A DNA stretch of 64,000 nucleotides from Caulobacteraceae bacterium UBA3198 (GTDB lineage: Bacteria; Pseudomonadota; Alphaproteobacteria; Caulobacterales; Caulobacteraceae), in contig DEWY01000013.1 in assembly GCA_002363865.1 (NCBI GenBank), positions 386,428 through 450,427 of the forward strand, in the 5' to 3' direction. Positions within the stretch are counted from its first letter, which is position 1. Every line of letters begins with the position of its first letter. The position numbers were made by a program, and so were the translations under genes. The notes beneath the pieces are model-generated. The model was not told the origin of the DNA and made no database searches. It saw nothing but the letters and a program-made list of their open reading frames with translations. Below, piece by piece: positions 8,075 to 16,643 of the stretch.

Positions 8075-9460
8075 TCAGCCCACGTGGTCTTCGCGGATGG
8101 TCTGGGTGGCTCGCCAGAAGCAGTAGAAGGCGATCAGACCGAAGCTGGACGAGACGATCAGCGCCCAGCGGATGCCTTCAGCCGAGCCCATGTTCATGCC
8201 CACGGCGAAGTAGTCGCTGAGCAGGCCCACGGCGAGCGGGCCAAGGCCCAGACCGATCAGGTTGATGATGAACAGCAGGATGGCCGAGGTGGTGGCCCGC
8301 ATGTGCGGCGGCACGATGGACTGGGCCGTCCCGTAGACCGGGCCATACCAGATGGTTCCCAGGAGGCCGTTCACGGTGAGCAGCAGCAGGGCCAGGGGAA
8401 CGTTCCCGATGGTCACCGCGGCGATATAGATTGGGATGGTGATCAGAGACGCCAGCGCCGGGGCGACCATCTGGGCGCGCAGGTCCCGGGCGGCGAACTT
8501 GTCGGCGATGAAGCCGCCGAGCCACGAGCCGAGTGCCCCGGCGGTGCCGGACATGAGGCCGAGCGCCAGACCCAGGAAGCCAATGGACTGCAGATTGTAG
8601 CCGACGGTGGCGCCCACGGTGGAGGCGAGCGACTGAACCTGATCGGGATAGTTGCGCAGGAAGAACGAGGCGGTGAAGGGCGCGTGGCCATAGCCGATGA
8701 AGGCTTTGATCGCCGCAGCAAACGAGATGTACCAGAAGGTCTTGCGGCCTTTGAGGAACTTCATGGTCTCTGGGAAGGTCGCCGAGCTGGCCTGGATCTT
8801 GTTGGCCCGCCGGGCGAGCTCCTTGCGGGGCTCGGGCAGGGTGAAGATGGCCAGGATGGCGAACAGGACACCCGGCACGCCGGCCACGAAGAAGGCGGTG
8901 CGCCAGCCATAGGCGTCGGCGATCAGCCCGCCGAAGATCAGACCCAGAAGGCCGCCGATGGGCGTGCCCATGGAGTAGAAGGCGAGTGCGGTGGAGCGCT
9001 GTTCCTTGGGCACATAGTCGCTGATCAGCGAGTGGGCCGGCGGGGTGCAGCCGGCCTCGCCGACGCCGACGCCGATCCGGAACAGGATCAGCTGGAAGAA
9101 GTTCTGCGCCACGCCGCACAGGGCGGTGAAGCCGCTCCAGACCGCCACGGCCGAACCGATGATAAGGGGGCGATTGCCCCGCTCGGCCAGGCGGGCGATC
9201 GGAATGCCGAGCACGGTATAGAAGAGGGCGAAGGCCAAGCCGCTCATCAGGCCGAGCTGCCAGTCGGCGAGGCCCAGGTCCTGCTTGATCGGTTCGGCGA
9301 GGATATTCACCACCTGCCGGTCGAGGAAGTTGATCGTGTAGATGCCGAGCAAGAGGCTCAAGGCGTAGGTTCTGACCGGCTTGGTCAGGGGGCGGACACC
9401 TTCGGGCTCGGCTGCCGGCGGCGCCGGATTGGTCGCCCCGGGGGCGGTTGTGTCTGTCAT
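8075..9460 (-). CDS. MFS transporter, spinster-like subfamily (second tandem copy)
   Basis: ATG 9460 begins MTDTTAPGATNPAPPAAEPE, a Pro/Ala-rich cytoplasmic N-terminus, followed by about 12 membrane segments. Key motifs closely parallel the neighbouring copy: INFLDRQVVNI, GIPIARLAERGNRPL, and GVGEAGCTPPAHSLISDYVP. The length of 461 residues is typical. The larger frame continuing to 9868 has no transporter character upstream of this ATG. Substrate is not predictable. The pair could form separate transporters for related compounds. No enzyme of a shared pathway is adjacent. Confidence 0.87.
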   Translation of the reverse strand: MTDTTAPGATNPAPPAAEPEGVRPLTKPVRTYALSLLLGIYTINFLDRQVVNILAEPIKQDLGLADWQLGLMSGLAFALFYTVLGIPIARLAERGNRPLIIGSAVAVWSGFTALCGVAQNFFQLILFRIGVGVGEAGCTPPAHSLISDYVPKEQRSTALAFYSMGTPIGGLLGLIFGGLIADAYGWRTAFFVAGVPGVLFAILAIFTLPEPRKELARRANKIQASSATFPETMKFLKGRKTFWYISFAAAIKAFIGYGHAPFTASFFLRNYPDQVQSLASTVGATVGYNLQSIGFLGLALGLMSGTAGALGSWLGGFIADKFAARDLRAQMVAPALASLITIPIYIAAVTIGNVPLALLLLTVNGLLGTIWYGPVYGTAQSIVPPHMRATTSAILLFIINLIGLGLGPLAVGLLSDYFAVGMNMGSAEGIRWALIVSSSFGLIAFYCFWRATQTIREDHVG

Positions 9461-9562
9461 GGACGATGTCTCCTGGGCGGACGGCTTCTTATCGTTGGGG
9501 CACTCTAGACAGGCTCTGTCGGGGTTGGGCAAGTGAGATACCCAGATTTCGAGGAGGCGCGG

Positions 9563-10189
9563 ATGGAGCTCATAATCGGTACGAAGCGGTGGTCCACCTG
9601 GTCGCTGCGGCCGTGGCTGGTCTTGCGGAAGACGGGCGCGGCCTTCACCGAAACCGAGGTGGAGCTGCGGCGAGGCGAGGCCACGAAGGTCGATCTCGCC
9701 CCCTATTCTCCGTCGGGCCTGGCGCCTGTCCTGAACGACGGCGATCTGGCGATCTGGGATTCCCTGGCGATCTGCGAATACCTCGCCGAGCGGTTTCCTG
9801 AGGCGGCCCTGTGGCCTGCAGATCCTGGCGCCCGGGCGCAGGCGCGGGCGGCGGCGGCCCAGATGCACTCAGGATTCGCCGCCCTGCGCCGCGAATGCCC
9901 CATGGCCCTGGACGAAGCGCCGCAAGCGATGGATCTGTCGCCGGACACTCAGGAGGATGTTGGCAAGCTTGTCCGCCTCTGGTCGGACATGCTGGACCGC
10001 TATGGCGGTCCCTTCCTGACGGGGTCCTGGTCGATCGCCGACGCCTTCTATACGCCGGTGGCCACGCGCCTGCGCACCTATGGTGTGCGCCTCGGCGACT
10101 ATGGCGATACGGGCGCGGCGGGCGCCTATGTCGCGCGCCTGTTGGCCGATCCAGACTTTCTCGTCTGGGAGGCGTCGGCCAAGGGCTAG
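9563..10189 (+). CDS. Glutathione S-transferase family protein
   Basis: The 208-residue cytoplasmic protein has an N-terminal thioredoxin-like domain. MELIIGTKRWSTWSLRPWL carries the candidate catalytic Ser, and SPSGLAPVL contains the cis-Pro loop. WDSLAICEYLAERFPEA is the GSH gamma-glutamyl-binding DS motif. The C-terminal helical domain contains the N-capping-type segment SWSIADAFYTPVATR. ATG 9563 has GAGGAGG upstream and gives the canonical N-terminus. The nearest relatives by motif are the small GstA-like/maleylacetoacetate-isomerase-type GSTs. The electrophilic substrate is unknown, and the neighbours give no pathway hint. Confidence 0.92.
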   Translation: MELIIGTKRWSTWSLRPWLVLRKTGAAFTETEVELRRGEATKVDLAPYSPSGLAPVLNDGDLAIWDSLAICEYLAERFPEAALWPADPGARAQARAAAAQMHSGFAALRRECPMALDEAPQAMDLSPDTQEDVGKLVRLWSDMLDRYGGPFLTGSWSIADAFYTPVATRLRTYGVRLGDYGDTGAAGAYVARLLADPDFLVWEASAKG

Positions 10190-10233
10190 GGATATGGGCC
10201 AGACGGGGTTAGTCTGTGGACTGGAGTTTTTCC

Positions 10234-10740
10234 ATGTCGCAGAAGGTCGCCACCCGTCCAGCTCAGCACCCCGCGCTGATCCCCCTCGCGGCCCTGGCGC
10301 TCGCCGCCTGTGAGGCGCCGGCCCGACCCCAGCCGGGGACCGCAGCCCGCCCCCCCGCGGCGGCCGAGACGCCCCCCTTGGCCCTGGCCGCCGCCGCGCC
10401 GGCCGCCGAGCCTCTGGGTGAGCCGAAGGCCCCGGGCGATGTCATCGCCAGCTATCGTTGCGCCAATGGGGAGCGTCTGAGGGTCTCCTACAGGAGCCAG
10501 GACGCGGCCATGATCAGCTACCGGGGAGAGACCCACTTCCTGCCCCTGGCGAGGTCGGCGAGCGGGGCGCGCTATGCGGGCGATGGCTGGCAGTGGTGGA
10601 TCAAGGGCCAGGCCGAAGGCGTCCTCAGCCGCATGCCGGCCGACGTGGCCGTGGCGCCGGGCGCCGGCGTCCTGTGCACGGCGGAGATGGCCGTGGCCCC
10701 GGAAAGTCAGCTCCGTCCGGCGGTGAAGCCGGCCCCTTAG
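10234..10740 (+). CDS. MliC-family lipoprotein (C-type lysozyme inhibitor-like)
   Basis: The 168-residue product starts at ATG 10234, with CTGGAG upstream. It has a lipoprotein signal ending in lipobox LAAC, then a long Ala/Pro linker of about 45 residues. The C-terminal domain has the MliC pattern: YRCANGERLRVSYR, then LARSASGARYAGDGWQWWIKG. The Ser of SASGARY and the Lys of WIKG are the known lysozyme active-site-contacting positions. MliC proteins protect peptidoglycan from host or predator lysozyme at the outer membrane or in the periplasm. A second conserved Cys (VLCTAE) could pair with the domain's first Cys. Confidence 0.8.
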   Translation: MSQKVATRPAQHPALIPLAALALAACEAPARPQPGTAARPPAAAETPPLALAAAAPAAEPLGEPKAPGDVIASYRCANGERLRVSYRSQDAAMISYRGETHFLPLARSASGARYAGDGWQWWIKGQAEGVLSRMPADVAVAPGAGVLCTAEMAVAPESQLRPAVKPAP

Positions 10741-10912
10741 GAAGCGCCGGGGCGCCCTGGCTTTCGCGCCGATTTGGTGTTATGCTGGCGTCATATTGCA
10801 TGGGTTCGGTCGCTCTCCACGCTTGCTCTTCGGATCGAGCCCGAGCCTATTTCGATCCTCGTCAGCAATTTTCGAATGATCGCGCGCCGCATGCCGGGGC
10901 GCCACAGCCTAT

Positions 10913-10959
10913 GCATGAACGCGCCGGACCTCGAGATCGACGGGGCTCTGCGTTCATGC
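10913..10959 (+). repeat. Perfect 10-bp inverted repeat in the leader of the 10979 gene
   Basis: GCATGAACGC (10913-10922) and GCGTTCATGC (10950-10959) are exact reverse complements separated by 27 nt. The right arm ends 20 bases before the start codon. The RNA could fold into a long-loop hairpin close to the ribosome site, or the DNA could be an operator. It is directly visible; its function is not known. Confidence 0.55.
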
Positions 10960-10978
10960 CGAACGAGAGAGGATGACC

Positions 10979-11215
10979 ATGTCGACCCTTGAACGCGCCT
11001 ATTTCCTCGCCCGCTCAGGCGAAGTCGCCGACCTGGCCGCGCTGAAGAGCCGTCTGAAGTTCGAGGGCTGCCGCGCCGTCGACGCCCTGCTGGCCACCTA
11101 TTCGGTGCGCCGCCACCTGCAGGCCATCTGCGCGGCCACCTTCCATCCGCCTGAGACCACCGACACCCCTTCCGAAGCCGCCGAGGCGGCGCAACACGAT
11201 GAAAGCTCCACATGA
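10979..11215 (+). CDS. Small hypothetical protein upstream of DUF6481-like gene
   Basis: The gene encodes 78 residues beginning MSTLERAYFLARSGEVADLA. ATG 10979 is preferred over 10973 because GAGAGG then lies about 6 bases upstream. The N-terminal half looks like a small helical domain (ERAYFLARSG, LKSRLKFEGCRAVDALL). The C-terminal tail is acidic and probably disordered. No family function is recognised. The stop overlaps the next ATG in an ATGA junction, so it is co-translated with the DUF6481-like protein. The leader carries a perfect inverted repeat. Confidence 0.72.
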   Translation: MSTLERAYFLARSGEVADLAALKSRLKFEGCRAVDALLATYSVRRHLQAICAATFHPPETTDTPSEAAEAAQHDESST

Positions 11216-11571
11216 ACCAGGACGAACGCACGGGTTTCTCTGAACGCCTGAAGACCGCCGCGGAGGCCAAGAAGGCCCTGCTGGCCAAGATGAAGCCCAA
11301 GGCGGCCGTGTCTGATCCGCTGTTTGCCGAACGCGCCGCCCTGCGCGAAGCCGAGCTGGAGCGCGTTCGCCAGGAGCGCCAGGCGGCCAAGGAAGCCAAG
11401 AAGCAGGCCGCCGCCGAAGCCGAAGAAGCCGCCCGCCTCGCCGAGGAAGCGCTCGCCGCTGAAGCCCTCGACGCCAAGCGCGGCGAACGCAAGGCCCGCA
11501 AGGCCCTGACCAAGGCCGAGCAGAAAGAAGCTCGCGACCGTCGCTACGCCGCCCGCAAGGCGCGCCAGTAG
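11212..11571 (+). CDS. Highly charged helical protein, DUF6481-like
   Basis: The 119 residues are dominated by Ala, Glu, Lys and Arg, starting MNQDERTGFSERLKTAAEAK. Long uninterrupted helix is predicted from about residue 10 to the end, with a (K/E/A)-rich coiled-coil pattern and a basic tail. It resembles the small DUF6481 family of alphaproteobacteria, though that assignment is from composition and length and is tentative. It is translationally coupled to the 78-residue gene before it. Molecular function is unknown. A GC hairpin follows 14 bp after its stop. Confidence 0.75.
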   Translation: MNQDERTGFSERLKTAAEAKKALLAKMKPKAAVSDPLFAERAALREAELERVRQERQAAKEAKKQAAAEAEEAARLAEEALAAEALDAKRGERKARKALTKAEQKEARDRRYAARKARQ

Positions 11572-11584
11572 ACGACCCATGCCA

Positions 11585-11606
11585 GGGCGCGGTTGGTTCC
11601 GCGCCC
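11585..11606 (+). terminator. Hairpin, probable terminator after the DUF6481-like gene
   Basis: GGGCGCGG (11585-11592) pairs perfectly with CCGCGCCC (11599-11606) around the loop TTGGTT. There is no downstream T-run, so it is a weak intrinsic terminator or a 3'-end stabiliser. The rest of 11607-11850 shows no gene. Confidence 0.5.
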
Positions 11607-11850
11607 AAAGGGCCTCCCACGCTAGCCGCCAGTATGATCCTGCCGTCCTCGGGGCCGGGATCCAGGTGGCCCAGCTGATGACGCCGCTGGCTGTGCAGCC
11701 CCATCGTTTCCCGGGCTTGGCTACGTGATCGTTCCATGGCCTTCCTGGCCTCTTGGCTGCCTCCCTTCCGGACAAGTACGGCAACGCTCTGATTGATGCG
11801 TGGTTAGCGGCCCTAACCGTTCGCCTGAGAGTTTCGATGCCTTTGGTAGG

Positions 11851-13086
11851 TCACCGGCCTTGAGCGAGTGGGATCAAGGCCACCAACCGCTCGATCGCGG
11901 CCGCCAAGGCTTCTGAGATCGGCAGGTGAGGGCGCTCCTTGGGCCAGACCTCGTGGAAGCGGTCGACCGCCTGCATCGCCGCATCCTTCGCCAAGGCTTC
12001 AGGGATGCCGGCTCTGGCGGCCATATAGATCAGCTCGCCAAGGGTCAGTTCGGCGACCTTCTTCGTCCGGGCGAACTTCAATGCCGCGTTCTCATCGGGA
12101 AGGTAGAGGGTCGTTGATAGGAAGTCGTAGCCCGGGGCAAGCTTGGGCGTGCGGCCGTCCGGGTAGATCAGCGACCAGTTCTTCAGGTGCATGTCGGCGT
12201 TGCCGATCAGGGCGTTGAACACCAGACGGCGGATGAACTCGCTCACCCCGTCCTCGCCCGTTTCCAACCAGAGCACCTTGGCGATGTTGCGGTAGGAGCC
12301 CTTGTCGTACTTCTCCGCCGGATAGACGCCGAAGACCTGGGCGAAGTCCTCGATGTGGACCGGGGGGCCGTTGAGGGGGCGGTCGAAGCGGCGGATGGCG
12401 AAGGCATCCTCCTCGAACTTGCCCAGGCCCTCGGGCAGGCCCTCGATCTGATCGAGCGGGAGGAGCTCGACGTCTGGGATGTCCATGCCCATGGCGCGCG
12501 CTAGGCGCATCATCGAAAATTCGTTGGCCGCCACAGCGGGAAACCGCATGGACGGCAGCTTGATGATCCAGTCGCCGCCGCGACCGTTCGCCGGAATCGT
12601 CAGACCGCCCTGAGCCTTTTGGATGGCCGAGAATTTCAGCTGCACGCCGGCCAGCGAAAAGCGCAAGGCCGCATGGTGGGCCCCGGCGCCGCTATCGAGC
12701 GCCTGGTCGTCTTCAGCCGCGTCGCCGTCGTTGATTCCGCCGCTACCCCTCGGCCGCACAGTGATGGCGCCGGGCAAGTCTAGGCCCAGGGTCTCCAACA
12801 GCGGATATTCCCGCATCGGCTTCACCCCGGCGCGCTTGGCGAGGTATTCTCGCAGCGGACCTTCCGGCAGGAGGTTGGAAAAGAACGGCGTGAGCCGCGT
12901 CTGGGTCGGCCTGTGGTCCCTCAACAGGCCGCCGCGAGCCCCCTTGAAGGACAGGCTCAGCGTCGGCCGGTCTGGGTCCTCGGCGTAGGCGTCGTCAAAG
13001 GCAAAGATCGACTGGTCGCCGCCGAGTGCGGTGATCAGGCCGATCCTTCTGTCGGCAAGCAGCACTTCCAAGGCGTCAGCCGCCAT
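11851..13086 (-). CDS. hipA: HipA-family serine/threonine kinase toxin
   Basis: HipA toxins phosphorylate targets such as glutamyl-tRNA synthetase, halting translation until neutralised by HipB. ATG 13086 is chosen because GAGGAG lies 5 bases upstream; a GTG two codons earlier overlaps the hipB stop. The 411-residue protein has the HipA N-terminal subdomain (NLLPEGPLREYLA) and the kinase part. The nucleotide-binding RFSLAGVQLKFSA is at 142-154, HIEDFAQV is near 244, the catalytic loop NADMHLKN is at 296-303 with Asp298, and the metal-binding segment PGYDFLS is at 318-324. All key residues appear intact. It is translated with hipB. Confidence 0.93.
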   Translation of the reverse strand: MAADALEVLLADRRIGLITALGGDQSIFAFDDAYAEDPDRPTLSLSFKGARGGLLRDHRPTQTRLTPFFSNLLPEGPLREYLAKRAGVKPMREYPLLETLGLDLPGAITVRPRGSGGINDGDAAEDDQALDSGAGAHHAALRFSLAGVQLKFSAIQKAQGGLTIPANGRGGDWIIKLPSMRFPAVAANEFSMMRLARAMGMDIPDVELLPLDQIEGLPEGLGKFEEDAFAIRRFDRPLNGPPVHIEDFAQVFGVYPAEKYDKGSYRNIAKVLWLETGEDGVSEFIRRLVFNALIGNADMHLKNWSLIYPDGRTPKLAPGYDFLSTTLYLPDENAALKFARTKKVAELTLGELIYMAARAGIPEALAKDAAMQAVDRFHEVWPKERPHLPISEALAAAIERLVALIPLAQGR

Positions 13087-13088
13087 CG

Positions 13089-13697
13089 TCACTCCTCATC
13101 GTCCAGACTGTAGGCTGGCCGTTCGCCTGCCGGGGCATGCGCCAGCATGTTTCTCAAGTCCTTGAGCCTTCGCGCGGCGTCGCGGATCGGCTGAGTGCGG
13201 CTCGGGCGCTCGGCAGGTGGACAGGTCAGGAAGCCGTGCAACAGAGTCTGCACGCTCTTGAGATCGTCCATTAGGGCGCGCGCGCGCAGGCCGGTCGTCA
13301 GCGGTTGAAGATCACTCAGGCTCGACAGCAAAGAGGCGATGTCTTCGCGATCGGGCGTCATGGCAAGGGCCTGTTCGGCAGCGCGCATGAGTTCAGCCAT
13401 GAGGCTTTGGAATGCGCGCTCGTCAGACCGCGCCTTGGTCGATCGCACGGTCGCCTCAACCGCCGTTAAGGCCGACTTTGGGATGAGCTGCAGTTCGAGC
13501 TCGAGCGCTCGGGCCAGTTCGATCAGGGTGGACACCTGAGGATCCACGTCAGCGTTTTCGATGCGGGAGATCTGCGCCTGGGGCATGTGGGTGCGCGCGC
13601 TGAGGTCGCGCTGGCTCCAACCTTTTGCCTGCCTGGCCTGGCGTACGATGTCGCCCAAGGTGGACATGGCCAGGCTCTTTGATTTCTTATTCTGCAT
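13089..13697 (-). CDS. hipB: HipB-like antitoxin/repressor with long C-terminal extension
   Basis: The protein has 202 residues from ATG 13697 (MQNKKSKSLAMSTLGD), with AGGTAG upstream; a later ATG at MSTLGD is possible. Residues about 12-65 form an XRE-type HTH (LGDIVRQARQAKGWSQRDLS, QAQISRIENADVDP). The remainder, about 120 residues, is helical and longer than the usual HipB of about 80-110 residues. It might carry the toxin-contacting region or an extra domain. HipB binds HipA and represses the operon. An inverted repeat immediately upstream fits an operator. Confidence 0.88.
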   Translation of the reverse strand: MQNKKSKSLAMSTLGDIVRQARQAKGWSQRDLSARTHMPQAQISRIENADVDPQVSTLIELARALELELQLIPKSALTAVEATVRSTKARSDERAFQSLMAELMRAAEQALAMTPDREDIASLLSSLSDLQPLTTGLRARALMDDLKSVQTLLHGFLTCPPAERPSRTQPIRDAARRLKDLRNMLAHAPAGERPAYSLDDEE

Positions 13698-13701
13698 CAA
13701 T

Positions 13702-13739
13702 CTACCTACATGATATCGAGTAATATATCAAATGGGTAG
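13702..13739 (-). promoter_or_regulatory. Probable HipB operator (15-bp imperfect inverted repeat)
   Basis: CTACCTACATGATAT (13702-13716) and ATATCAAATGGGTAG (13725-13739) form arms that match at 12 of 15 positions, with an 8-bp spacer. The element starts 5 bp upstream of the hipB start codon. Spacing and position resemble the autoregulatory operators of HipB proteins. The next 385 bp (13740-14125) hold no gene I can support; short frames there have no recognisable domain. Confidence 0.6.
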
Positions 13740-14125
13740 GAGCTTGTCGATCTCTGTGATGCCGTAATCTACATCACTTACCTATCGCGATGTGTTAACC
13801 GATATCAGTATGGCATAGTGGCGGCTAGGCGAGGCTAGGGGCGCCGGTGGGCTGTTCGGTTGCTCGGTGTCGGCCTCCGGCAAGGGTACGGTTGAAGACC
13901 TTCTTGGTCAGCTACGCAGCCGTAGGCGTGCGAGGTCTTCTTCACCCGCGCCCGGTCAGTGGCGGCCAGACGCCCCTTGAGGCGCTTGCGTATGTCTTCC
14001 GCGTCCTCGCCCAGTTGATCGGGGTTGTTGACCAAGCTCGGCAGAGCGCGGGCTTTGGTCGGGTCTCAGCCCGCCTTCATCACTCATCTGGCGTGATCGG
14101 CGTCCTGACCCCGCCAGATGCGCGA

Positions 14126-15271
14126 TCAGTTCTTCAGGCCGAACCACGGCCGCAGCAGGGGGACCCGGCGGACGATCTCATAGGTGAGGCCGCAGGCCGC
14201 TATCGTGACGACGATTAGTAGCGCGGCTTCCACGCCCTGGGGCAGGCCCGTCTGCGCCAGGTGGTGGCCGGCGACGACGATCACGCTCTGGTGGACGATG
14301 TAGTAGGGGAAGACCGCCAGGGTCAGATAGGCCAGCGCCGGATGCGGGCGGTTCAGGTGGCGGGCGCCGAAGCCCAGGATGGCGACGATTGCGCACCACT
14401 GGTCGACCGCATAGACGAACCGCATGGCGAGCACGAGGCTGGCGGCGGGCTCAGCTACAGCCTCGCGCCAGGTCCAGGCATAGAGGCTGAACGCCCCGTA
14501 GGCGGCCAGGGCCAGGACGAGGGCCGGCCAGCGCAGGCTGATAAGGCGCTGCCGGACCGTATCGGACCTGGCGGTCAGATAGCCGAACAGGAACATGCTG
14601 AAGGACAGGACGTGGTTGTACCCATCGTCCACCAGGGCGTGGGTGATCCCGAACCGCGGCAGCAGGACCGCCCGGGCCAGGCCCAAGAAGAGGATCGGCG
14701 TGATCAGCAGGGCCCAGGCCGGCAGGCTAGAAAACCCCGCCTCAAGACGGCGCAGCACGGGCCTCGCCCAGGCGATCAGCGCCGCGAGCGCCAGGGTGTA
14801 GATCAGCAGATAGGCGACGAACCACAGGTGGTTCCAGGTGGGCGTGATGAGGCAGCCCTCGGCGTCGCACCAGCCACCCGATGCTGTCAGATAGCGACCG
14901 TAGAAGGCGAGGTAGCCCTCGGCGAAACCCAGCTGTTCGACGATCTCGTAATAGGACTGGGGCGGGACAATGATCAGCACGCCCAGCGCCAGCGGCGGAA
15001 GCAGCCGGGCGGTGCGCTGGCTTACGAGGACGCCGGGCGCCAGCTTGTCGGCCATGAAGCGGGTCGCGGCGCCAGAGACCAGGAACAGCAGCGAAAGCCG
15101 CCAGGGATTGGTCAGCAGCATCACCGGCTCGAGCCAGGCCACCGGCTGTGGGCTCTTCACATGCCAGTCCCAGGGCACATAGAACATGCCCACGTGGTAG
15201 AGGATCAGCAGGAAAAAGGCGCCGATGCGGATCCAGTCCAGATCGTATCGGCGCGGGCTCGGATCGCTCAT
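14126..15271 (-). CDS. Membrane acyltransferase (acyltransferase 3 family)
   Basis: This 381-residue integral membrane protein has about 10 hydrophobic segments and the acyltransferase-3 N-terminus RRYDLDWIRIGAFFLLILYH, where the Arg/Asp and His residues of TM1 are conserved. PWRLSLLFLVSGAATRFM and NHLWFVAYLLIYTL are further family features. Such enzymes transfer acyl groups to sugars or exported glycans at the inner membrane. The group most like this is the OpgC-type family often paired with LytTR regulators. It is divergent from the LytTR gene. The start codons lie close together, so they probably share a control region. Confidence 0.85.
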   Translation of the reverse strand: MSDPSPRRYDLDWIRIGAFFLLILYHVGMFYVPWDWHVKSPQPVAWLEPVMLLTNPWRLSLLFLVSGAATRFMADKLAPGVLVSQRTARLLPPLALGVLIIVPPQSYYEIVEQLGFAEGYLAFYGRYLTASGGWCDAEGCLITPTWNHLWFVAYLLIYTLALAALIAWARPVLRRLEAGFSSLPAWALLITPILFLGLARAVLLPRFGITHALVDDGYNHVLSFSMFLFGYLTARSDTVRQRLISLRWPALVLALAAYGAFSLYAWTWREAVAEPAASLVLAMRFVYAVDQWCAIVAILGFGARHLNRPHPALAYLTLAVFPYYIVHQSVIVVAGHHLAQTGLPQGVEAALLIVVTIAACGLTYEIVRRVPLLRPWFGLKN

Positions 15272-15326
15272 GGCGCAGTCTCCCTCTCAGGCGAATGAGC
15301 CTCCTCATCGCGACGGCGGCGGCGGG

Positions 15327-16163
15327 GTGAAAGCGTTCTGGGACAAGCGGCGCGGCCAGAGGGACGAGCGGCGGCCGGCAGATCGAGCGCGTCGACAACT
15401 GGCGATCGGCTGGCTTGTGATCACTGTCGTCGCCGGGGCGGTGTGCCTGCTCAATGTCCTGGGCTTCACCCAGGGCGGGCGCGGTCGGGTGGTCGAACAC
15501 CTGGTCTTCGAGGGCTCAAGCTGGCTCGCCATCACCCTGCTGGCCTGGACGCCCTGGGCGGTGTTGCGGGCGACTGGGACATGGTTCTTACCCATGCGCC
15601 TGGGGGCCCACGCCTTGGCGGCGCTCCTCTTTTCAGGGGTGCATGTGGGCCTGTTCATCCTGTTTCGCGCCGCGGCCTTCGCCGCCCTGGGACAGGCCTA
15701 TGATCTCTGGGCGGCGGTCGGCGCCTATCGCTACGAGGTCTGGAAGGACCTGGTGGCCTATGGCCTGTTCGTTGGCGGCTACCTGCTCATCGGCGTCCTA
15801 GACCGGGGCGGCGAGACCGCGCCGTCGCCCGCCGAACTCTTCGACATCCGCGACGGTGCCCGTCTGGTTCGGGTGCGGCTGGACGACATCTTGGCTGTGA
15901 CCAGCGCTGGAAACTATGTGGAGTTCCGCCTGCGCGACGGCCGTCGGCCGATGATGCGAGGCTCGCTCGCGGCCCTCGAGACTGAGCTTGGTCCATCCGA
16001 CTTCCAGCGCACCCACCGGTCCTGGCTCGTGAACGCGCGCGCCGTCACCGGCCTCACCCCTGAAGGGTCGGGCGACTACCGCATCTCCCTGGACGGCCTG
16101 GAGGCGCCCCTGTCTCGGCGGTATCCTGAGGCGCTGAAACGTCTGCGCACCGGCGTTGCGTAA
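15327..16163 (+). CDS. Membrane-anchored LytTR-family transcriptional regulator
   Basis: GTG 15327 begins VKAFWDKRRGQRDERR. An in-frame ATG at 15270 would overlap the divergent acyltransferase start and adds a Gly-rich stretch. The N-terminal half has four predicted membrane segments (for example WLVITVVAGAVCLLNVLGF and LVAYGLFVGGYLLIGVL). The C-terminal 100 residues are a LytTR DNA-binding domain: VRVRLDDILAVTSAGNYVEFRL, then the conserved FQRTHRSWLVNARAV. It is a membrane-tethered regulator, likely of the adjacent acyltransferase or of itself. The signal sensed is unknown. Confidence 0.86.
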   Translation: MKAFWDKRRGQRDERRPADRARRQLAIGWLVITVVAGAVCLLNVLGFTQGGRGRVVEHLVFEGSSWLAITLLAWTPWAVLRATGTWFLPMRLGAHALAALLFSGVHVGLFILFRAAAFAALGQAYDLWAAVGAYRYEVWKDLVAYGLFVGGYLLIGVLDRGGETAPSPAELFDIRDGARLVRVRLDDILAVTSAGNYVEFRLRDGRRPMMRGSLAALETELGPSDFQRTHRSWLVNARAVTGLTPEGSGDYRISLDGLEAPLSRRYPEALKRLRTGVA

Positions 16164-16205
16164 GCGGTCGCGGCCGATGAAGGCTTGCGCGAAGGGGAGA
16201 TTGTG

Positions 16206-16643
16206 ATGGCGATCGTCATTCATGGCGTCACGGCGGAAAACGCAGACCTGCTGGCCAAGGTCGCCGACGATGTGTTCGACGAGGACATCACACCTGATCG
16301 ACTTGGCCCGTTTCTGGCCGCGGCCGGTCACGTGATGTTCGTGGCCGTGGAGGCTGACCTGGTGGTCGGGCAGATTCGCGGCATGGTGCATGTCCAGCCT
16401 GACCGGGCGTCTGATCTCTATATCGACAATCTCGGCGTGGCCCCGAGCCACAAGCGCCGCGGAATTGGACGCCAGCTCATCGCCGCGCTCGTCAGATGGG
16501 GGGAGGCGCAGGGCTGCACCTACGCCTGGCTCGCCACAGAGTCCGACAATGACGAGGCGATCAGCTTCTACGAGTCGCTGAAGTTCGAGCGCAATCAGCT
16601 CGAGTGGTTCGCGAGCGCGATCGGTGAGGGAGTGGGTGACTAG
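16206..16643 (+). CDS. GNAT acetyltransferase, resembles AAC(3)-I-type family
   Basis: ATG 16206 is preceded by AAGGGGAG. The 145 residues form a single GNAT domain. LYIDNLGVAPSHKRRGIGRQLIAAL contains the acetyl-CoA pyrophosphate-binding loop (R/Q-x-x-G-x-G/A). AWLATESDNDEAISFYESLKFE matches the fold's C-terminal part. The combination of D-x-Y-I-x-x-L-A-V and E-x-D-N-x-x-A-x-x-F-Y resembles the aminoglycoside 3-N-acetyltransferase I branch, but housekeeping acetyltransferases share it. Substrate is undetermined. The stop overlaps the convergent lipoprotein stop by a few bases. Confidence 0.85.
   Translation: MAIVIHGVTAENADLLAKVADDVFDEDITPDRLGPFLAAAGHVMFVAVEADLVVGQIRGMVHVQPDRASDLYIDNLGVAPSHKRRGIGRQLIAALVRWGEAQGCTYAWLATESDNDEAISFYESLKFERNQLEWFASAIGEGVGD

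Noticed and set aside
6455..9508. Very long + strand frame opposite the two MFS genes
   Set aside because: About 1000 codons, but low-complexity and exactly antisense to two real transporters; typical shadow in high-GC DNA.
13835..14035. 66-codon - strand frame between hipB and the acyltransferase gene
   Set aside because: It has some protein-like appearance but no known domain, no ribosome site and a stop just upstream; at best a remnant.
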